Assembly (NCBI GenBank): GCA_946533395.1
Contig: CAMNBU010000008.1
Coordinates: forward strand, 16,724 to 80,723
Length of the DNA: 64,000 nt
Direction of reading: 5' to 3'
Source of the DNA: UBA4292 sp002395865
GTDB lineage: Bacteria > Bacillota > Clostridia > Lachnospirales > Lachnospiraceae
Each line of letters opens with the position of its first letter. The first letter of the stretch is position 1. The notes beneath the pieces are model-generated. The model made no database searches and had not been told where the DNA came from. It saw only the letters and a program-made list of their open reading frames with translations. Shown here piece after piece: positions 6,948-15,698 of the stretch. A program made the translations under genes and the position numbers.

Positions 6948-9395
6948 ATGAAGGGCATGCTTACAGGTCTTATAAAAAGATATCATAAGCTCCTCATTTC
7001 CCTTGCGATCATCGTGGCCATGGGCTTCGGACTGACGGCCGGGCTCTCGAGCAGTTACGTGTCACTTGAGCGTTCACTCACCGATTATGTGAAGGGGTAC
7101 GGTTATCCCGACGGAGTGATATCGACCAGAATGACTCTGGATTATCTGGCCGAAAGGCTTAAGCGCATAGACGGCGTGGCGGACTGCGAGGCGAGATACT
7201 ATCTGGATACGGTGATGAAGAAGCAGGACGGGAACTATCTCTCGGCCCGCATCTATTCGTTCGATGACGAAGACAGACAGGAGTTCAAATACTGGGAAAA
7301 GAAGGAGAGCGGGGAGAAGAACGGAGTCCTCCTCGAATATAATTTTGCCAAATACCACGACATAAAAGTCGGTGATACGGTGATGTTCAATATCTTCGGC
7401 GAGTACTATTCCTGCTGTGTGGAGGGGATAGTGAGCCGCCCCGAGACGCTCAGCACCAAAAAGACCGACAGGGACTGGGGTATCAACTACGATTTCGGCT
7501 TCGCTTACATGTCTGCGCAGACCGTTTCGGAGGCGTATGAGGCTCAGTACGGCGATGTCAGATGGCTCATGAACACCCGAGCCAAGCGCGAGATAAACGA
7601 GCTGCTCGATACTAAGGAGAAGGACGCGGCGTTAGAGGAGCTGAAGACAGGAACGGTATTTACACACTTCTGCAATCAGTTCCTGCTCTATTATGAGGAA
7701 GGGTACGACGCCGGGGCTGTGCACCGCGCGGTCGAGGAGGTCATAGAGGAGAGGATGAGCATCCGCGGAAGCTACACGTATGACGACTCTCCGGTAAAGC
7801 TCCGTATAGATAAGAATCTGTATCCAATCTATTCGCTGATAGTGTACTGTCCCACGGTATTCTTCGCCATAACACTGGGCATAGTATTTCTGTTCATGTC
7901 CATGATAATAAGACAGAGCCGGCGGGAGATAGGGATACTGCGGGCTCTGGGCTTTCAGAGCGAGTGCGTAAGGTGGCTCTTTTGCAAGCTGAGTATAGCG
8001 GTCACGGTGACCGGACTCGTCATAGGCTGCGGCATAGGTTACGGCATCATGCGGTATGTGGGAGTGTATTTTGAAAACTTCTTCCCGCTGCCTTCATTTA
8101 CATATCATATAGATGTCCTTTCGACGATAAAATGGGCTTCGCTTTCATTTGCGGTCTGCGTGGGAGCCACACTTCTTACCGCGACTCTGCTCACACGCGT
8201 AAGTCCGGTCGAGGCCATGGCAAGACGCGTGAGCAGGCCCGTGAGGATACCCGGATGGCTGGATGCAATTACGCACAGGCTGCCGCCCATGATAAAGTTC
8301 AGTCTGATATCAAACCTTCGCGCGGGAGTTCGCTCCGCGGTGGCGATCGTATTCATATCGGCTTCGACGATGCTCATATTCGCTTCATTTTCATTTATAG
8401 CGGCGAAGAATCACACCATAACCGAGACATTCGACGAAAGGATACACTATGACTTTCAGGTCTTTACGGACGCGGAAGCGGACAGTGGTCTGTCTGACAG
8501 ACTGAATGAGCTCGGATATGTGAACGACGCCCAGGAGCTTCTGTACTACGATGTGAAGCTGAAGAGCGAAAATGGTGAAAGAAGGGTCAATGTAAATGCC
8601 GTATCGCCGGATACAAAGCTGATAGGAATTTATTCCGTGTCCGGTGAGGAGATCGTTCCCGGGGACGGTGAGATCATAATCGACAGATACGCGGCGGCGG
8701 ATCTGGGTGTCGACGCGGGAGATACCGTGTATTTCGGCAGCGTGGCGCTGAAGGTGGCGGGGCTGTCGGCACAGAGCGCCAACAGGATCCAGTACATCTC
8801 GCTTGCTACCGCGCGGGATATCGCTGCGCAGGATGAGAGGGCAAAGCACGATCTGTGCTGCATAATAGGTAAGCTCGGGGAGGGACATGAAAAGGAGCTC
8901 GTGGAGTATCTTCTGGAGAACGAGAAGGCTCAGCTCAAGTTCATACTTTTCATTCCGTCGTTTTACCGCTATAATCTGGACCTTTTCGGGACCTACGACG
9001 TTGCGGCATACATACTCACGGGATTTGCCGTCATCATCGGATTTGTCATTCTTTTCAACACCGCGATGACCAGCCTTCAGGAGAATACGCACAGCTTAAG
9101 TATACTGCGCGCGATCGGCTTTCAGCGCTCGGAGATATCCGTTAGCCGTTACATGCATACGTTCTGGCAGTTCGCGGTGTCATCCGTCATAGGGCTGTGG
9201 CTCGGTTATCTATTCGCCTCGAATGTGCTCGCGCGGCTGGGGACGATCGATGAGACCTTTGTGTTCTCGAGCGGTATCAGAGAATATGCCGTGACGGTGC
9301 TTCTCGTGTTCTTCTACCTTCTGATAAGCCATCAGCTGGCCATGAGGAGCATGAAAAAGTGGAATATCGCTGACAATGTCAGAGAGAGGGAATAG
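6948..9395 (+). CDS. FtsX-like ABC transporter permease
   Basis: Large permease of 815 residues with two FtsX domains. A transmembrane helix near the N-terminus is followed by an extracytoplasmic region of about 250 residues, three helices (around residues 305-425), a linker, a further N-terminal-type helix and MacB-like periplasmic part, and three final helices. SRREIGILRALGF and ENTHSLSILRAIGF are the two matching coupling-loop motifs expected of a duplicated FtsX unit. An upstream in-frame ATG at 6891 would overlap the ATPase gene by 38 bases; the ATG at 6948 is preferred but its ribosome site is distant. Confidence 0.88.
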   Translation: MKGMLTGLIKRYHKLLISLAIIVAMGFGLTAGLSSSYVSLERSLTDYVKGYGYPDGVISTRMTLDYLAERLKRIDGVADCEARYYLDTVMKKQDGNYLSARIYSFDDEDRQEFKYWEKKESGEKNGVLLEYNFAKYHDIKVGDTVMFNIFGEYYSCCVEGIVSRPETLSTKKTDRDWGINYDFGFAYMSAQTVSEAYEAQYGDVRWLMNTRAKREINELLDTKEKDAALEELKTGTVFTHFCNQFLLYYEEGYDAGAVHRAVEEVIEERMSIRGSYTYDDSPVKLRIDKNLYPIYSLIVYCPTVFFAITLGIVFLFMSMIIRQSRREIGILRALGFQSECVRWLFCKLSIAVTVTGLVIGCGIGYGIMRYVGVYFENFFPLPSFTYHIDVLSTIKWASLSFAVCVGATLLTATLLTRVSPVEAMARRVSRPVRIPGWLDAITHRLPPMIKFSLISNLRAGVRSAVAIVFISASTMLIFASFSFIAAKNHTITETFDERIHYDFQVFTDAEADSGLSDRLNELGYVNDAQELLYYDVKLKSENGERRVNVNAVSPDTKLIGIYSVSGEEIVPGDGEIIIDRYAAADLGVDAGDTVYFGSVALKVAGLSAQSANRIQYISLATARDIAAQDERAKHDLCCIIGKLGEGHEKELVEYLLENEKAQLKFILFIPSFYRYNLDLFGTYDVAAYILTGFAVIIGFVILFNTAMTSLQENTHSLSILRAIGFQRSEISVSRYMHTFWQFAVSSVIGLWLGYLFASNVLARLGTIDETFVFSSGIREYAVTVLLVFFYLLISHQLAMRSMKKWNIADNVRERE

Positions 9396-9407
9396 GAAGT
9401 AAAGAAT

Positions 9408-9692
9408 ATGCCTGACATTTTAATATGGATCATAATCGGCTATCTCGTGATAATGAATATCGCGGGCTTTGCGGTAATGTGAGCCGACAAGTCGAAGGCC
9501 AAGAAGGGCGCCTGGAGGATACCTGAGAAGACCCTGTTCATTGTGAGCGCGGTGGGCGGAAGTATCGGTACTCTGGCCGGTATGTACGCGTTCAGACATA
9601 AGACCAAACACTGGTATTTCGTGGTCGGAATGCCTGCGATACTCATAGTACATGCGGCTCTGGCGGTGTTCCTGATTGTGAAGTTTTTTTAA
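9408..9692 (+). pseudogene. DUF1294 small membrane protein interrupted by an in-frame TGA
   Basis: Read straight through, bases 9408-9692 encode a 94-codon protein of the DUF1294 family: an N-terminal membrane helix, the conserved cytoplasmic stretch DKSKAKKGAWRIPEKTLF, GGSIGTLAGMYAFRHKTKH, and a C-terminal helix. Codon 25 (9480-9482) is TGA, between Met24 and Ala-Asp-Lys. Reading frame, length and family motifs are otherwise intact on both sides, so this is a single nonsense change, or readthrough. TGA is used as a normal stop by several genes here, so global reassignment is excluded. AGGAAG precedes the ATG. It lies 12 bases after the permease gene. Confidence 0.8.
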
Positions 9693-9790
9693 TAATCAAA
9701 ACACATTTCCGTCACAATTGAGCGGTATCCTGTGACCTGTAAGACGAAAGCGGGAGGGACTTCCCTCTGACATATACAGGAGGTATTACA

Positions 9791-11338
9791 ATGGATTATT
9801 TGGATAATGAACAGGAGAATATGAACACCGAACAGTGCGACAGCGCTCAGAGCTTCGAGCAGGTCCGGATGGGTGATCAGCCCGCAGGCGATGAGCCTGT
9901 AAACAATCAGCCGAGTGGCAGCGGACCTTCGGGCGACCGGCCTGACATGGAGGAGATCTACAGCGCATACAAGGAGCCTCAGGTGAAGGAGCCTAAGAAA
10001 AAGAAGCATGTGGTCGCAAATGTATTCGCGGGTCTCGGACTTGCTGCTGCGGCATCCCTCATGACCTTCGGCGGACTTAAGGTGGCAGGTTATCTGGACC
10101 AGAAGGCTGCGATAGTCGAGCAGGGAGAAAACGGTGAGAGAGCAACGCTTACCCACTCGGATGACAAGGCCGATGACATGACTTCGAAAAGCTCCGATGC
10201 CGTGAAGGCGGGAGATGAAGTGAGTGAAAGAAATGCGGCAGCTCCCACGATATCGACGACCGAGAGGGTCAGCGCGGAGTACATGGATGTCTCGGCTGTG
10301 GTCGAGGAGGTCATGCCTTCGGTAGTGGCTGTTACGAATGAGACGGTCTATAAGGTGACCGGAAGAAACTGGAGCTGGTTCGGCGGCGGAAGCTCCGAGT
10401 ACCCCGCAACGGGTGCGGGAAGCGGAGTTATTATCGGCGAGAACGACGAGGAGCTTCTGATAGTGACCAACGCACATGTGGTGCTTCCCACAGATTATTC
10501 AAGCTACGGATATTCAGTGGACTCATCCGAGATCAGTATCATATTCTGCAACGATGACACGGTCGACGCATATATAAAGGGCTACGATGAGGAGGCGGAT
10601 CTGGCAGTGGTCGGTGTTAAGCTTGACGATATCGATCAGGACACGCTCGACTCGATAAAGATAGCGACCGTTGGCAATTCGGATAACTTAAAGCCCGGCA
10701 ACGGTGTCATAGCCATAGGTAACGCTCTCGGCTTCGGACAGTCTGTAACGGTAGGTTATGTATCTGCCCTCAACCGCAATGTTACGATAAACGGCGTTAC
10801 GAGGACTCTTCTTCAGACCGATGCAGCCATCAACCCCGGCAATTCGGGCGGCGGACTCTTCAATATAAACGGTGAGCTCATAGGCATCAATTCGGCCAAG
10901 TACGCTTCAGAGGATGTCGAGGGCATCGGCTACGCTATCCCCATAACATCCGCAGGCGATATCATCGAGGACCTCATGAACAGGACGACTGTAGTGAGAG
11001 AGAAGGTCACCGATGAAGATAAAATCTGCTATCTGGGCGTTTACTCAAGCACAGAGTATTCGAGCAACTACGGCGTTCTTATAGGTGATACTGTGGAGAA
11101 CGGACCCGCAGAGAAGGCAGGACTTGCCTCATACGACATCATCACCGCTATCGGCGACAGGAAGGTCTCCACATGGGAGGAGATGGTAGATGAGCTCGCT
11201 TACTACGAGGGCGGCGAGACCGTGACGATCACTTACTATACCATCGAAGGCAGCGGAAGAAACAGGGAGTATGTCGAGAAGACTGCCAATGTGACTCTGG
11301 GCTTTAGGAAGGATTTTCAGGAGAATAACAATCAGTAA
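9791..11338 (+). CDS. HtrA/DegP-like membrane-anchored serine protease
   Basis: Trypsin-like quality-control protease with one PDZ domain, 515 residues. A polar cytoplasmic N-terminus of about 75 residues is followed by one membrane helix (about 76-96), an acidic linker, the protease domain and a C-terminal PDZ domain (about 410-500). The catalytic triad is complete: His229 in TNAHVV, Asp270 in EEADLAVV and Ser352 in NPGNSGGGLF. The domain order is that of Gram-positive HtrA proteins, which act outside the membrane on misfolded secreted proteins. AGGAGG precedes the ATG. It stands alone between the broken DUF1294 gene and a strong hairpin. Confidence 0.94.
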   Translation: MDYLDNEQENMNTEQCDSAQSFEQVRMGDQPAGDEPVNNQPSGSGPSGDRPDMEEIYSAYKEPQVKEPKKKKHVVANVFAGLGLAAAASLMTFGGLKVAGYLDQKAAIVEQGENGERATLTHSDDKADDMTSKSSDAVKAGDEVSERNAAAPTISTTERVSAEYMDVSAVVEEVMPSVVAVTNETVYKVTGRNWSWFGGGSSEYPATGAGSGVIIGENDEELLIVTNAHVVLPTDYSSYGYSVDSSEISIIFCNDDTVDAYIKGYDEEADLAVVGVKLDDIDQDTLDSIKIATVGNSDNLKPGNGVIAIGNALGFGQSVTVGYVSALNRNVTINGVTRTLLQTDAAINPGNSGGGLFNINGELIGINSAKYASEDVEGIGYAIPITSAGDIIEDLMNRTTVVREKVTDEDKICYLGVYSSTEYSSNYGVLIGDTVENGPAEKAGLASYDIITAIGDRKVSTWEEMVDELAYYEGGETVTITYYTIEGSGRNREYVEKTANVTLGFRKDFQENNNQ

Positions 11339-11365
11339 TCAGTTTTGACATCTGAATCGTGTTAA

Positions 11366-11394
11366 TGTGCCCTGCGGCTGTGCCGCAGGGCACA
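11366..11394 (+). terminator. Strong hairpin after htrA, probable terminator
   Basis: A perfect 13-bp stem, 11366-11378 with 11382-11394, closed by TGT. The following bases (TCTATCATAA) are not a true T-run, so termination may be partial or the hairpin may protect the 3' end. Confidence 0.65.
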
Positions 11395-11466
11395 TCTATC
11401 ATAATGAGATAACTATAGGTTATAATAAATGGCATAAATAATCATATCCGATAATCACAGATTATA

Positions 11467-11495
11467 TTGACATTTTATGAAAGGACTGATAGAAT
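11467..11495 (+). promoter_or_regulatory. Sigma-A promoter of ilvN-ilvC
   Basis: TTGACA (11467-11472), 17-bp spacer, TAGAAT (11490-11495). The leader is only about 30 nt, so no T-box or leucine-type attenuator fits between promoter and ilvN. Confidence 0.85.
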
Positions 11496-11531
11496 ACGTC
11501 CAGACTCATTTTTCGGGAAAGGAGGGTAACT

Positions 11532-12023
11532 ATGAGCCAGATAGTGCTTTCACTTCTCGTGGATAATCAGGCCGGTGTTCTGAGCCGCGTTTCGGGTCTG
11601 TTCAGCCGCAGAGGCTACAATATCGACAGCCTCACAGTGGGTGAGACTGAGAACCCCCTGTATTCACGCATGACAGTGGTCGCAAACGGTGAGCCTGAGG
11701 TCTTGGAGCAGATCGAGAAGCAGCTCGCGAAGCTGGTCGACGTGGTAGAGATCACGAATCTCGCCCCCAACAAGTCGGTTACGAGGGAGCTGGTACTCAT
11801 CAAGGTATCGGCCAACGCTGAGAACAGACACAAGATCACCGAGATAGCAGGCATTTTCCGCGCGAATATCGTTGACATCTATTCCAATTCCATGATGCTC
11901 GAGATGACGGGCGGAATGCAGAAGATCGAAGCATTCATTGAGCTTTTAAAGCCCTTTGAGATACTTCAGCTCGTGCGCACGGGCGTTACAGGCCTTTTAA
12001 GAGGCAGCGCAGACGAAAACTAA
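11532..12023 (+). CDS. ilvN: Acetolactate synthase small (regulatory) subunit
   Basis: Regulatory subunit that binds the catalytic acetolactate synthase subunit and gives valine feedback control in branched-chain amino acid synthesis. The 163-residue protein has an N-terminal ACT domain with LLVDNQAGVLSRVSGLFSRR and GYNIDSLTVG, then the conserved C-terminal half ending LQLVRTGVTGLLRG. AAAGGAGG precedes the ATG. It is followed 25 bases later by ilvC. The catalytic ilvB gene, often next door, is absent from this window. Confidence 0.96.
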   Translation: MSQIVLSLLVDNQAGVLSRVSGLFSRRGYNIDSLTVGETENPLYSRMTVVANGEPEVLEQIEKQLAKLVDVVEITNLAPNKSVTRELVLIKVSANAENRHKITEIAGIFRANIVDIYSNSMMLEMTGGMQKIEAFIELLKPFEILQLVRTGVTGLLRGSADEN

Positions 12024-12048
12024 TATATTTTATTAACGGAGGTTAATC

Positions 12049-13068
12049 ATGGCAGCAAAGATCTATTATCAGGAGGACTGCAATCTTTCATTACTTGAGG
12101 GCAAGACTATAGCCATCATCGGCTACGGCAGCCAGGGACACGCACACGCTTTAAACCTTAAGGAGAGCGGATGCAACGTTATCGTCGGCCTTTACAAGGG
12201 CTCAAAGAGCTGGGACAAGGCTGTAGCGCAGGGCTTCGAGGTGTTCGAGGCGGCTGAGGCAGCTAAAAAGGCAGACATCATCATGATCCTTATCAACGAC
12301 GAGAAGCAGGCTAAGCTTTATAAGGAGAGCATCGAGCCGAATCTTGAGCCCGGCAATATGCTTATGTTCGCGCACGGCTTCAACATCCACTTCGGATGCA
12401 TCAAGCCTCCGGCATTCGTTGACGTTACGATGATCGCTCCCAAGGCTCCCGGCCACACAGTAAGAAGCGAGTATCAGGCAGGCAAGGGTACACCGTGTCT
12501 CGTAGCCGTAGAGCAGGATTACACCGGTCAGGCACTTGATAAGGCTCTGGCTTACGGCCTCGGCATCGGCGGCGCAAGAGCAGGTATCCTTGAGACCACA
12601 TTCAGAACAGAGACAGAGACAGACCTCTTCGGTGAGCAGGCAGTTCTTTGCGGCGGTGTTTGCGCACTTATGCAGGCCGGCTTCGAGACACTTGTTGAGG
12701 CAGGTTATGATCCGAGAAACGCATACTTTGAGTGCATCCATGAGATGAAGCTTATCGTAGACCTTATCTATCAGTCAGGCTTTGCAGGCATGAGATATTC
12801 CATCTCCAACACCGCTGAGTATGGCGATTACGTAACAGGTCCGAAGATCATCACTGAGGACACCAAGAAGGCCATGAAGAAGATCCTTGCAGACATCCAG
12901 GACGGTTCATTTGCTAAGGAATTCCTTCTTGAAATGAGCGATGCAGGTAAGCAGGTACATTTCCAGGCTATGAGAAAGAAGGCTGCCGAGCACCCTTCAG
13001 AGAAGGTTGGCGAGGAGGTCAGAAAGCTCTACAGCTGGAACGGTGAGGATAAGCTCATCAACAACTAA
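12049..13068 (+). CDS. ilvC: Ketol-acid reductoisomerase
   Basis: Converts acetolactate or acetohydroxybutyrate to the dihydroxy acid in valine, isoleucine and pantothenate-precursor synthesis; needs Mg2+ and NAD(P)H. The 339-residue length is that of class I enzymes. The Rossmann motif is IIGYGSQGHAHALNL (about residues 20-34). The cofactor-choice loop GLYKGSKSWDKA keeps both serines expected for NADPH but has Tyr where Arg is common. Metal-binding acidic residues lie in DLFGEQAVLCGG and the later FECIHEMKLIVD. It ends with a clear terminator and forms a two-gene operon with ilvN. Confidence 0.97.
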   Translation: MAAKIYYQEDCNLSLLEGKTIAIIGYGSQGHAHALNLKESGCNVIVGLYKGSKSWDKAVAQGFEVFEAAEAAKKADIIMILINDEKQAKLYKESIEPNLEPGNMLMFAHGFNIHFGCIKPPAFVDVTMIAPKAPGHTVRSEYQAGKGTPCLVAVEQDYTGQALDKALAYGLGIGGARAGILETTFRTETETDLFGEQAVLCGGVCALMQAGFETLVEAGYDPRNAYFECIHEMKLIVDLIYQSGFAGMRYSISNTAEYGDYVTGPKIITEDTKKAMKKILADIQDGSFAKEFLLEMSDAGKQVHFQAMRKKAAEHPSEKVGEEVRKLYSWNGEDKLINN

Positions 13069-13080
13069 TATCTATCACAG

Positions 13081-13110
13081 GTCCGCCGGTCTTTCGGCGG
13101 ACCTTTTTTT
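13081..13110 (+). terminator. Intrinsic terminator of ilvN-ilvC
   Basis: GTCCGCCG pairs with CGGCGGAC across a six-base loop, followed by CTTTTTTT. Confidence 0.93.
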
Positions 13111-13122
13111 ATAAAAAATAAC

Positions 13123-13151
13123 TTGTCGTATGCATACCTGTCAGTTATAAT
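13123..13151 (+). promoter_or_regulatory. Sigma-A promoter of the first metallophosphoesterase
   Basis: TTGTCG (13123-13128), 17-bp spacer, TATAAT (13146-13151). It overlaps the first possible in-frame start of the downstream gene, so that start cannot be used. Confidence 0.8.
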
Positions 13152-13179
13152 CCTCTTATCAAGTATGAGAGGTTTTTCT

Positions 13180-14268
13180 ATGTGGGGAATAATCATTTCG
13201 GTCTTTTGCGCCGCAGCTGCGATAGGAGGCGTTTATCTTGCTGTTGCAGTGAGCCGGTTCGGAGGAATAAAAAAGCTGGCGAGGGATAGGAAGTCATTGT
13301 CTTTTGTTATTTCATTGGCTGTCATCGCTGCCATTTTTTTTGCTGCGGTCATGATCACGACATCCGTAAATGCGGTCATCATCCTGCTGCATTTCATCGC
13401 TTTTTTTATTTTTTCGGGTCTTTTGGTGAAGCTTGTCGAGAAGATCAGGGGAAAGAAATTCAGACATTACATTCAGGGCTGGCTGGGGATAGTCGTATCC
13501 GTGGTGTATCTGCTGATCGGCTACTATCTGGCCAACAATGTGTGGCAGGAGAACTACAGCCTGAAGACAGATAAAAATGTCGGAACTATAAGGATCGCAA
13601 TGATAGCGGATTCGCATCTGGGCGCGACCTTCGGCTCAGAGGGCTTCGCAAAGCACTTAAAGGAGATCGAGGCGAGTGGGGCGCAGATGCTTCTGATAGC
13701 AGGCGATTTCGTGGATGACGGGACGACAAGGGAGGATATGGTTAGAGCCGCGCAGGCACTCGGTGAAGCGAAGTTTGAGTACGGCGTGTATCTTTCGTGG
13801 GGAAATCATGACCCGGGCTATTTCAGGGGAAGAAGCTTTACACTGAATGAGATGATAGCGGAGCTTGAGAAGAACGGTGTACATGTGCTGAATGACGAGA
13901 GCGTGCTGATAGACGATAGAATATACATCGTCGGAAGGCGCGACCGGTCCTCCGGCAATCGCAAAAGCATAGGTGAGCTGCTTGAGGGGCTGGATACGGA
14001 CAAGTATATCATCGTCCTCGACCACCAGCCGAACGACTATGACAATGAGGCTGCCTCCGCGGCAGATCTGGTCCTGTCCGGACATACACACGGCGGACAG
14101 CTTTTCCCGTGGACGACCATCAGCAAGCTCATAAAAGTCGACGACAGAGTATACGGGTATGAGAGAAGAAACGGAACGGATTTCATCGTGACTTCGGGAA
14201 TCTCGGACTGGGAGATAAAGTTTAAGACCGGTACGAAGTCGGAGTATGTGATAATCGATGTGGAGTAA
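13180..14268 (+). CDS. Membrane-anchored metallophosphoesterase (YkuE-like)
   Basis: Calcineurin-like phosphoesterase of 362 residues, with about four N-terminal membrane helices and a catalytic domain that should lie on the outer face. The metal-binding motifs are all visible: IADSHLG, AGDFVDDG, WGNHD, LDHQP and SGHTHGGQ. The family hydrolyses phosphodiesters or pyrophosphates such as lipid intermediates; the substrate here is unknown. The ATG at 13180 has GAGAGG seven bases upstream, and an earlier ATG lies inside the promoter. It is the first of two related genes around the LysR regulator. Confidence 0.9.
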   Translation: MWGIIISVFCAAAAIGGVYLAVAVSRFGGIKKLARDRKSLSFVISLAVIAAIFFAAVMITTSVNAVIILLHFIAFFIFSGLLVKLVEKIRGKKFRHYIQGWLGIVVSVVYLLIGYYLANNVWQENYSLKTDKNVGTIRIAMIADSHLGATFGSEGFAKHLKEIEASGAQMLLIAGDFVDDGTTREDMVRAAQALGEAKFEYGVYLSWGNHDPGYFRGRSFTLNEMIAELEKNGVHVLNDESVLIDDRIYIVGRRDRSSGNRKSIGELLEGLDTDKYIIVLDHQPNDYDNEAASAADLVLSGHTHGGQLFPWTTISKLIKVDDRVYGYERRNGTDFIVTSGISDWEIKFKTGTKSEYVIIDVE

Positions 14269-14285
14269 CAGATAGTCAGAAACAT

Positions 14286-14378
14286 AAAAAATGTCATTTT
14301 GAGCGAGCCGAAAGGCGGGTCGAAGAACCTTTGTCAGTGAAAGATCCTTCGACTCATGCGCGATGTGACATTTTTTTT
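14286..14378 (+). repeat. 93-bp imperfect inverted repeat between convergent genes
   Basis: The outer arms AAAAAATGTCA (14286-14296) and TGACATTTTTT (14366 onward) and inner arms around GGTCGAAG and CTTCGACTC fold into a long imperfect hairpin with T-runs on both strands. It can terminate both the metallophosphoesterase gene and the convergent LysR gene. Its right arm also encodes the last residues of LysR (VKKMSHRA). The A/T-ended palindromic layout with a GAGCGAGCCGAAAGGCG block resembles small dispersed repeats of clostridial genomes (inference). Confidence 0.75.
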
Positions 14379-15250
14379 ACGTATTTCATGAACTCCCCGA
14401 CTGCGCTGCCGGGGTGGTTCGTGCACGCAAAACCGATGGTCCTTCCGGGAACGGGTACTTCAAGAGGTATCTGCATCAAAAGACCCTCATCCAGCTCCTT
14501 CTGGACGCATTCCTTTATGCAGCAGCCGATACCGATGCCTATGCGCGCGAACTCGATTATGAGGTCCATGGTAGAGATCTCCATGATATTGCCCGGCTGG
14601 ATGTGGTGGGCGGCCAGATAGGAGTCCATGTGGCGGCGGGTCATATTGCCGGGCTCGAGCATCATGACTGTGCTCTCTAAAAGAATGTCAGGGTGACCTG
14701 CATTCCGCAGCATGAAGTTTTTCATGTACGCAGGGCTGCATACGAAGATGTCCTCGATATCGGCCACGGGGAGAAATTCGAGCCCTCCCGCGTTCTCGGG
14801 CTTTACGGTGACACCAAGATCGATGGCGCGCTGCTCGAGAAGACTCAGGGTCCTCGCGGAGTGGTGGTTGTCGATCGTAATCTTCACATGCGGGTGTTCC
14901 TTGATATAGGGCTCGAGATAGGGCAGAAGGATGTACTTGCACAGGGTGGTGCTCACGCCTATCCTGATGTGGCCTATGCCCAGATCCTGTATCTTCTTCA
15001 GCTCCTCCTCGCCTCTGTCAATGGCCGCAAACGCCGTGCGGATGTGGGTGTAGAGCACCTCACCCTCCTCGGTCAGGGTAACTCCGCGCGAATTTCTTAT
15101 AAAGAGAGGCGTTCCGAGATTCTCCTCCAGATGGCTGATCGATTTGGAAATGGCGGGCTGGCTTATGAAGAGCTCCGAAGCGGCGCGGGATATATTGCCT
15201 GTTCGGGCCACTGTGTAGAATACGTGGTAGAGTGACAGATTCTGATCCAT
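14354..15250 (-). CDS. LysR-type transcriptional regulator
   Basis: A 298-residue LysR-family regulator. The winged HTH is at residues 1-60 (VARTGNISRAASELFISQPA, then SISHLEENLG), followed by a substrate-binding domain of normal size that senses an unknown ligand. It is a stand-alone gene, convergent with the first metallophosphoesterase gene and divergent from the second, so the second (15699) or its own promoter is the most likely target. The C-terminus runs into the inverted repeat at 14286-14378. AGGA lies before the ATG. Confidence 0.93.
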   Translation of the reverse strand: MDQNLSLYHVFYTVARTGNISRAASELFISQPAISKSISHLEENLGTPLFIRNSRGVTLTEEGEVLYTHIRTAFAAIDRGEEELKKIQDLGIGHIRIGVSTTLCKYILLPYLEPYIKEHPHVKITIDNHHSARTLSLLEQRAIDLGVTVKPENAGGLEFLPVADIEDIFVCSPAYMKNFMLRNAGHPDILLESTVMMLEPGNMTRRHMDSYLAAHHIQPGNIMEISTMDLIIEFARIGIGIGCCIKECVQKELDEGLLMQIPLEVPVPGRTIGFACTNHPGSAVGEFMKYVKKMSHRA

Positions 15251-15283
15251 GAAATGTTCCTCGTATTACCTGAATTTATACCT

Positions 15284-15312
15284 ATCATAACATCTGCTAT
15301 GGAGGGAATCAA
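15284..15312 (-). promoter_or_regulatory. Sigma-A promoter of the lysR-type gene
   Basis: On the minus strand TTGATT (15307-15312), 17-bp spacer, TATGAT (15284-15289). Confidence 0.7.
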
Positions 15313-15355
15313 GCGGATTATCCTGAAAAAAGCCATATAATTTTTTAAAAAAGCT

Positions 15356-15540
15356 GTGAAGGACGAGTTCAAGGCCTACTGCGACCAGGTCAACAAGGTC
15401 CGCAAGACAAAGGAGGGCTCACCGGATTTCATAGAGCCGGATGACTTCGCACCTCAGGTACGCAGAAATTCTGTATCCGCAGAGATCGGCAAAAAGAAGA
15501 CAATAGATACAGAAGCAGCTATGGATGCAGAAGCAGAAAC
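15356..15540 (+). pseudogene. Possible gene remnant in the lysR intergenic region
   Basis: The 448 bases between the LysR gene and the next metallophosphoesterase gene hold two outward promoters and this stretch. Read in frame it gives a plausible, charged, G/C-ending-codon sequence (EFKAYCDQVNKVRKTKEGSP, later GKKKTIDTEAAMD), but it has no ribosome site, an upstream in-frame stop, and no recognised family. It is followed by a terminator-like hairpin, as a 3' end of a lost gene would be. It may equally be chance. Confidence 0.3.
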
Positions 15541-15578
15541 AGAGTGCCTCCGGGGAGCAAAGACCCCGGGGGCGCTTT
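15541..15578 (+). terminator. GC-rich terminator-like hairpin with alternative fold
   Basis: About 15 bp of stem, 15541-15555 with 15564-15578, centred on CCGGGG/CCCCGG. The loop AGCAAAG (15556-15562) is also perfectly complementary to CTTTGCT (15575-15581), so two mutually exclusive folds exist. There is no long T-run. Confidence 0.45.
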
Positions 15579-15613
15579 GCTGCAATCAGCTTTTGACCGT
15601 GAATTATTGTCCA

Positions 15614-15642
15614 TTGACCGGAACACTTTTTGGTGGTAATAT
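15614..15642 (+). promoter_or_regulatory. Sigma-A promoter of the second metallophosphoesterase
   Basis: TTGACC (15614-15619), 17-bp spacer, TAATAT (15637-15642); leader about 50 nt. Confidence 0.8.
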
Positions 15643-15698
15643 ATCGAATAATAAGTTTTACTCGGATGAGTTTGCAATTTAGTATAAGGAAAGAGATC

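Noticed and set aside
8391..9092. Minus-strand open frame of 233 codons inside the FtsX-like permease
   Set aside because: No ribosome site and no family; antisense artefact.
9480..9482. Selenocysteine at the DUF1294 TGA
   Set aside because: No convincing SECIS-like stem directly downstream, and the family does not have a conserved Cys at that position.
15546..15581. H-type pseudoknot
   Set aside because: The loop-downstream pairing is perfect, but the connecting loops (0 and 1 base) are too short to span a 10-bp stem; alternative hairpins are more realistic.
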